A stretch of DNA of 64,000 nt from Galeruca laticollis (Eukaryota; Arthropoda; Insecta; Coleoptera; Chrysomelidae). The notes beneath the pieces were generated by a model, which was not told where the DNA came from, made no database searches, and saw nothing but the letters and a program-made list of their open reading frames with translations. Below, piece by piece: positions 57,466-64,000 of the stretch. The stretch's first letter is position 1. Each line of letters starts with the position of its first letter. The position numbers and the translations under genes are program-made. Location of the stretch: assembly GCA_963921935.1 (NCBI GenBank), contig OY998180.1, positions 112,536,183 to 112,600,182 of the forward strand, in the 5' to 3' direction.

Positions 57466-57640
57466 GGATGAGAAATTTTTCACGCGAAGCATGTGCTGGT
57501 GCAATAGCACTCATGGCAATGGGTATTACACAAGTTCAAGTGGCACGCCGCTATGGCGTGACCCATGGCGCTGGCACGGTATCGAGAGACACGAATCAAA
57601 GAAGACCTGGACAAGGATGTCACGGAGTATAATAATAATA
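57466..57640 (+). pseudogene. Tc1-like transposase, N-terminal helix-turn-helix scrap
   Basis: Plus-strand reading gives FSREACAGAIALMAMGITQ, VQVARRYGVTHGAGTVSRD and RRPGQGCHG. The first is the helix-turn-helix of Tc1-type transposases and the last the GRPR-like linker, with a small internal deletion between them. It ends where PLE sequence begins, so the catalytic domain was lost when the two were joined. Confidence 0.6.
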
Positions 57641-57912
57641 TAATCTACAATAGATGTGCTTTGGCAAAACATGTTATTGGTAAAGATCATTTTATGGACT
57701 TTGATTCTGTAAGTATTTTAGATATTCAATCAAATATTCAGAAAAGACTTTTCTTAGAAACGGCTCACATATCTCAAGAAACTAATATAATTAATAAGAA
57801 AAGTGATCATAATAATTTAAGTGATATTTATTATTACTTATTGTCTATTGATAAAAATCATAAACGTCTTTCAATTTCAAATTCCTCTTCTATTAAAAAA
57901 AACAATTTTTAG
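57625..57912 (+). pseudogene. Penelope-like element, C-terminal endonuclease region
   Basis: The frame reads ALAKHVIGKDHFMDFDSVSI, LDIQSNIQKRLFLETAHISQ and KKSDHNNLSDIYYYLLSID. This is the C-terminal half of the PLE GIY-YIG domain: the H-x(n)-F-D-F motif and the catalytic Glu in KRLFLE. The GIY-YIG core itself is missing. It has a different sequence from the PLE at 37855-38127, so a second PLE family is present. The frame is open to a stop at 57910. Confidence 0.65.
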
Positions 57913-58253
57913 GTTAATAAAATGTTATTTCAATAATCAAAAAAGAAAGTAGATAACCATAAATACATCAACTCTATTTAGATCTATGGTTAATTTAAAC
58001 GTAACCTCAATTTCGTTAACTACTTCTATGTTCTAATATATAAAATAAGAATAACTATTTAAAACGATTTTATTTAATTTCAATTTGACAATTATTTTTA
58101 AAAAATTCAAATAAGTCTTTTGATGTCACATACAATTTACCATTTACATCTATTATAATATACATTCTCATATACTTTATCCTTGAAAATGGAATAAATA
58201 AATTCTGAGAGCTTGGACATAAAAAGTATGAAGGGTACTCGCTTTAATATGCC

Positions 58254-58254
58254 G

Positions 58255-58344
<90 letters not shown>

Positions 58345-58345
58345 A
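58254..58345. repeat. (TA)n tract left of satellite array 3
   Basis: A TA run with a few AA/TT interruptions, directly followed by the satellite. Confidence 0.95.
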
Positions 58346-58410
58346 ATATAACAACAAAGAGATTCATGGGTAATTCAAGCAAAAAGAAAAAGGGCTACTG
58401 AAAACAGAGT

Positions 58411-58467
58411 GGTAACCACGGACATGCATGTTTCTGGCTCATTTGCCGTCATCAGCACGGTATAACC
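58411..58467 (-). ncRNA. Hammerhead-like motif, array 3 left copy
   Basis: Core CTGATGA, GAAA and GTC are exact. Stem II is CGGC-AAATGA-GCCA (three GC pairs plus a C/A end). Stem I 5' strand is CGTGG against CCGTG, needing G-U wobbles at positions 2 and 3. Confidence 0.65.
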
Positions 58468-58549
58468 AAATAAGGATTTGAAATTTGGAAGCAAAGATGG
58501 TAATCGAAACATGGGAAAACACAAAACAACGGATTTCACATCCTTATTT

Positions 58550-58606
58550 GGTTATACCGTGCTGATGACGGCAAATGAGCCAGAAACATGCATGTCCGCG
58601 GTTACC
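58550..58606 (+). ncRNA. Hammerhead-like motif, array 3 right copy
   Basis: Core, GAAA and GTC are exact. Stem I 5' strand CGCGG pairs with CCGTG through four Watson-Crick pairs and one G-U wobble. Stem III ACATGCATGT is unchanged. Confidence 0.7.
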
Positions 58607-58693
58607 ACTATGTTTTCAGTAGCCCTTTTTCTTTTAGCGTGAATTACCCATGAATCTCTTTGTTGTTGTTGTTAACATAGCACGCGATATTCC

Positions 58694-58701
<8 letters not shown>

Positions 58702-58738
<37 letters not shown>
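58702..58738. repeat. (TA)n tract between satellite array 3 and a transposon
   Basis: A short TA run ends at the left end of the next element. Confidence 0.95.
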
Positions 58739-58741
<3 letters not shown>

Positions 58742-59179
58742 GGTGTCCCGGGACTAATGGGGAGAAAGTCAGGAGCGTATAATCTGAGCCAAAATAATGT
58801 TAGTACTTCATATAAACTTTTTCTATGAAGGCCCTCGTTTTCGAGTTATAGGCCTCCAAAGTATTAATTTTGAATTTGGTTTTTATTTTTATTTTTTGTA
58901 CTAGTTATTTGATCTTTATCAAATTTACGGCAAAGCTATAATGTACGTGTATGTTTATTTTGGAAAGGTAAACAGATTTACAGTACTGCCTTGAAGCCAG
59001 GGACGGACTACTCGCAATGGTTAGTGATCCAAAAAATTTGCAGGGATGGCACACCCTGTATGAAATCATCAAAATTGACTTCTCCACACATTAAGCTAAC
59101 GAAAAGGTACTCTTGTTAGAATTCGATAAAATAAGCCGTTTGGATAATATTTACAGTTTTATTAATGCACTACGTACAA
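58739..59179 (+). repeat. Left long TIR (441 bp)
   Basis: Near-identical to the reverse complement of 60740-61180; scattered single-base differences only. Confidence 0.9.
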
Positions 59180-59329
59180 ATCTACCTGACTAACTTATTA
59201 ATACGATGTCCAGGATTTACTTCCTTTTAATCAAAATTACGAACATAACATTATTAAACCATTAAGAAAACCTCAAAAAACACAAGTTATAAAACATTAG
59301 ACTAATACTAATTCCTGAACAACAACAAA

Positions 59330-60463
59330 AACTAACGTTATTCTAATAACTGTTCAATATGAGCTCCTCCCACTTCCACGCACATTCTAAGTCTACGAAG
59401 GTTGTTTCTTTTGCACTTGAATGAGCAATCCCACATTATTTCTAATAACATTGCAGTGTAACACGATTCTGTCTATTAAATCTTGTCTTGTTTGCACAGG
59501 TGTTGCGTATACCTTACTTTTGAGATAACCCTATAGAAAGAAATCCATAGGATTAACGTCTCCTGATCGCGGTGGCCATTGGTAAGGGCCTCCACGACCA
59601 ATCCATCTATTAGGAAACCTTGTGTGTAAATGCTGTCGTACATCTAAACTGAAATGAGGAGGGGCCCCATCATGCATGAACCATAAATTCCTACGAGTTT
59701 GTAGTAGCACAACATCAAACAGGTTCCATAACTAATTTTGCAAAAACTCTAAATATCTCTGACCAGTCAATGTACCGTCAATAAAGTATATGGCTCTATC
59801 AAATGATTGCCAACTATTCCTGCCCAAATATTAACCATGAATCTATGCTGGCTCCTAGTTTGGATAATGCCATGTGGATTCACATCATCCCATAAATGCA
59901 TATTATGAGAATTTATGATTCCATCTCTGGTGAAACCGGATTAGTTCGTAGAGAGAACGTTATTAATAAATGTATTGTCTGCTTGTTGTTGTCGCAGAAA
60001 CCACTGGCTATACTCAAGTCGTGCAGGATAATCAGCCACTGTCATACTGTGTACTTTTTTCATGTGAAAAGGATATAACAGCTGTTCTTTAGGACTAATT
60101 TCGAGACGTTATGTTCTCTTGATACTTTTAGAAAACTCGTTGATGGTTCATTATCAACTGCATTTAACAAGTCTTGTTCAACTGCCACAGTACGTATGCT
60201 TCGTACTGGACCTTCTCCACCTTTTTTTGGCAAAAATTGTCCTAAAATTAAAAATTCTGTTTTGTATACATAGAAAATTACATTTACTTATTCATACCTG
60301 TTTCTCGTAACCTGAGATAAATACACTCAAACATTCGTCTGTCTGGCAATGCTCTGTTTGCAAAATGTTCTTCATAAAGCCTTCTGGCCTCTAAACAGTT
60401 TCGAGAAGCCAGTCCATACATTAGATGCATATCTGCGTACTCGATAAAAGCGAGTTTTGCCAT
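59330..60463 (-). pseudogene. DUF4817-type mariner-like transposase with a 56-bp intron, decayed
   Basis: Exon 1 runs from the ATG at 60463 to 60298 (55 codons and one base): MAKLAFIEYADMHLMYGLAS, then RNCLEARRLYEEHFANRALP and DRRMFECIYLRLRET. The intron 60297-60242 has GTATGAATAAG at its start and TTTTAG at its end; splicing joins the reading as RETGQFLPKKGGEGPVRSIR. Exon 2 then has a frameshift near 60080 (at NSC/QLLYP), a TAA near 59943 where the FTDE motif should be, and a TGA near 59765. Recognisable parts are QLLYPFHMKKVHSMTVADYP, GFTRDGIINSHNMHLWDDVN, FMVNIWAGIVGNHLIEPY, HDGAPPHFSLDVRQHL (second Asp; written here across a frame change) and PPRSGDVNPMDFFL (third Asp). The gene is dead but its TIRs are well kept. 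Confidence 0.8.
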
Positions 60464-60739
60464 TGTAACTGTTAAATTAAGGACTTATGAATTATTGACA
60501 AGTACTGACTACGAACTATTCTACACAACGTTTGACAACTAATCCTATGGTAACTTGATAAACGGTAAAAACACTTATAAAATGTTTTCACCAACTTTCG
60601 AATTAATAAGTCATTAATGTTTTTCATCTTCTGCTATCGTTAAATTATTTTTTTGTAGTACTGTAGGTAAATCTTGGACATCTATTAATAGGTTAGTTTT
60701 ACCTCGTTGTGTACTTATAAAAATGGTGAATGCGTAAAT

Positions 60740-61180
60740 TGGTACGTAGTGCATTAATAAAACTGTAAATATTATCCAAACGGCTTATTTTATCGAATTC
60801 TAACAAGAGTACCTTTTCGTTAGCTTAATGTGTGGGGAAGTGAATTTCAATAATTTCATACAGGGTGTGCCATCCCTGCAAAATTTTTGGATCACTAACC
60901 ATTGCGAGTAGTTCGTCCCTGGCTTCAATGCACTACTGTAAATCTGTTTACCTTACCAAAATAAACATACACATACATTATATTTTTGCCGTAAATTTTA
61001 TAAAGATCAAATAACTGGTACAAAAATTAAAAATAAAAACCAAATTCAAAATTAAAACTTTGGAGGCCTATAACTCGAAAACGAGGACCTCCATAGAAAA
61101 AGTTTATATGAAGTACTAACATTATTTTAGCTCATATTATACGCTCCCGACTTTTTTCCCATTAGTCCCGGGACACCCTG
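60740..61180 (-). repeat. Right long TIR (441 bp)
   Basis: Counterpart of 58739-59179. Confidence 0.9.

Positions 61181-63339
<2,159 letters not shown>

Positions 63340-63379
<40 letters not shown>
63340..63379. repeat. (TA)n tract
   Basis: Abuts the second copy of the 455-bp repeat. Confidence 0.95.
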
Positions 63380-63380
<1 letters not shown>

Positions 63381-63834
63381 TTGTAAGCACGATAGAGGGT
63401 GTATTTTTTGACGGATCGAAACCAAACTCACTACAAAAATCGATTAGGCTAAAATCTTGGACGAGTTCGTTAATGAGCCAAATCGGCCCAGTAAAAACAA
63501 AATGGTGGCCTGTTAAAGTTGAAAAAAAAATGTATTTCCTTTGTTTTTCATTTGACGCAAAAAAGTTACTGACCTTTTTCATAGACCTTAACACGTTCTA
63601 CATCTTTTGTATTTAACATTTTTCTCTAAATCGTAGATTTATTTAAGAAAATTCACAAATTTACCAGATTTTATTTTTATTTTTCTGTTTTTGATTTGAT
63701 GCCAAAATGTTACTTTGGTTTTTTGTACATCTCGACACATTCTATTACTTCTTATCTAATTATTCATTTTGGGTTTTATGCAAAAATGTTACTGAAATAA
63801 GCCTGTCCAATGGGTCCTGTGCCATTGGGATTTT
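63381..63834 (-). repeat. Unclassified 455-bp repeat abutting (TA)n (copy 2)
   Basis: Reverse-complement counterpart of 36090-36560, with the same end (TTGTAAGCACGATAGAG) against the TA run and the same far end (CCTGTGCCATTGGGATT). Similarity is high but not perfect. Confidence 0.75.
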
Positions 63835-64000
63835 TTTATTTTACAAATTTATCCCAAAACGTGAACGTTATCTATACCTATAATATATTGATCCCATATA
63901 ATATAAAAATTATTGATGAATAAATGTTAGCGTAATTTATTTATTGAAACTTTAAATATATAATTGGTTCCAATTTACATTTAAGGCCATTCAATCTACT

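Larger units (their letters stand above)
58346..58701. repeat. Satellite array 3: one short inverted pair, diverged
   Basis: A partial minus unit runs to about 58533 and flips to a partial plus unit (GGATTT joined to CACATCC). The sequence differs clearly from arrays 1 and 2 (for example GCCGTCATCAGC and AAAACAGAGTGG), so it is an older or separate lineage. Both arms keep the hammerhead-like motif. Confidence 0.85.
58739..61180 (-). mobile_element. Transposon with 441-bp TIRs and DUF4817-type transposase, in (TA)n
   Basis: 2,442 bp. The left end begins CAGGGTGTCCCGGGACTAAT at 58739; the right end is its reverse complement at 61180; TA is on both sides, inside (TA)n runs. The TIRs (58739-59179 and 60740-61180) agree over almost their whole length. 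The transposase lies between them on the minus strand. Confidence 0.9.

Overview
The window is repeat-dense, AT-rich eukaryotic DNA, most probably from an insect: LOA-, R1- and CR1-like LINEs, an env-bearing gypsy/errantivirus-type element, Penelope-like elements (PLEs), and Tc1/mariner-superfamily and piggyBac relics. I found no convincing host gene. Nearly every protein-like stretch is a mobile-element remnant, and most carry stops, frameshifts or lost catalytic residues. No bacterial-type feature (operon, RBS, CRISPR) is present.

Layout. 1-1505: 9-bp minisatellite with a higher-order period. 1514-1806: LINE scrap. 2745-12060: a widely spaced inverted-repeat pair enclosing a decayed R1-like LINE and a nearly full-length decayed LOA-type LINE. 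12650-13137: Tc1 relic. 13259-15527: a head-to-head array of a 351-bp satellite between (TA)n tracts. 15528-22737: errantivirus-like element with two LTRs, inserted in (TA)n; its 3' end plus flank is tandemly duplicated (22440-23815). 23816-34260: mostly unassigned, with LINE and SINE-like scraps. 34270-41905: a LINE whose endonuclease and RT halves are separated by 4.3 kb holding a second satellite array and a PLE 3' end. 42110-43560: a PLE in two opposed pieces. 44530-45090: piggyBac relic. 45484-48762: a Tc1/mariner-superfamily element with TIRs, TA duplication and a two-exon transposase. 49711-55574: an element with about 690-bp TIRs, split by a CR1-like LINE. 55690-58250: tandem repeat and scraps. 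58254-61291: third satellite array directly abutting a transposon with 441-bp TIRs. 63381-63834: inverted copy of a repeat also found at 36090.

Most notable system. Each 351-bp satellite unit contains a contiguous type I hammerhead-ribozyme-like motif: CTGATGA, a GGC/GCC hairpin, GAAA, a short stem III, GTC, and a 5-bp stem I. Twelve copies in three arrays retain it to different degrees. Tandem ribozyme-bearing units suggest an animal retrozyme. PLEs, the presumed source of reverse transcriptase for such elements, lie nearby, and one PLE 3' end has its own degenerate hammerhead-like motif. The arrays are palindromic and always bounded by (TA)n, which suggests a preferred target. All of this is read by eye; folding, cleavage assays and database searches have not been done.
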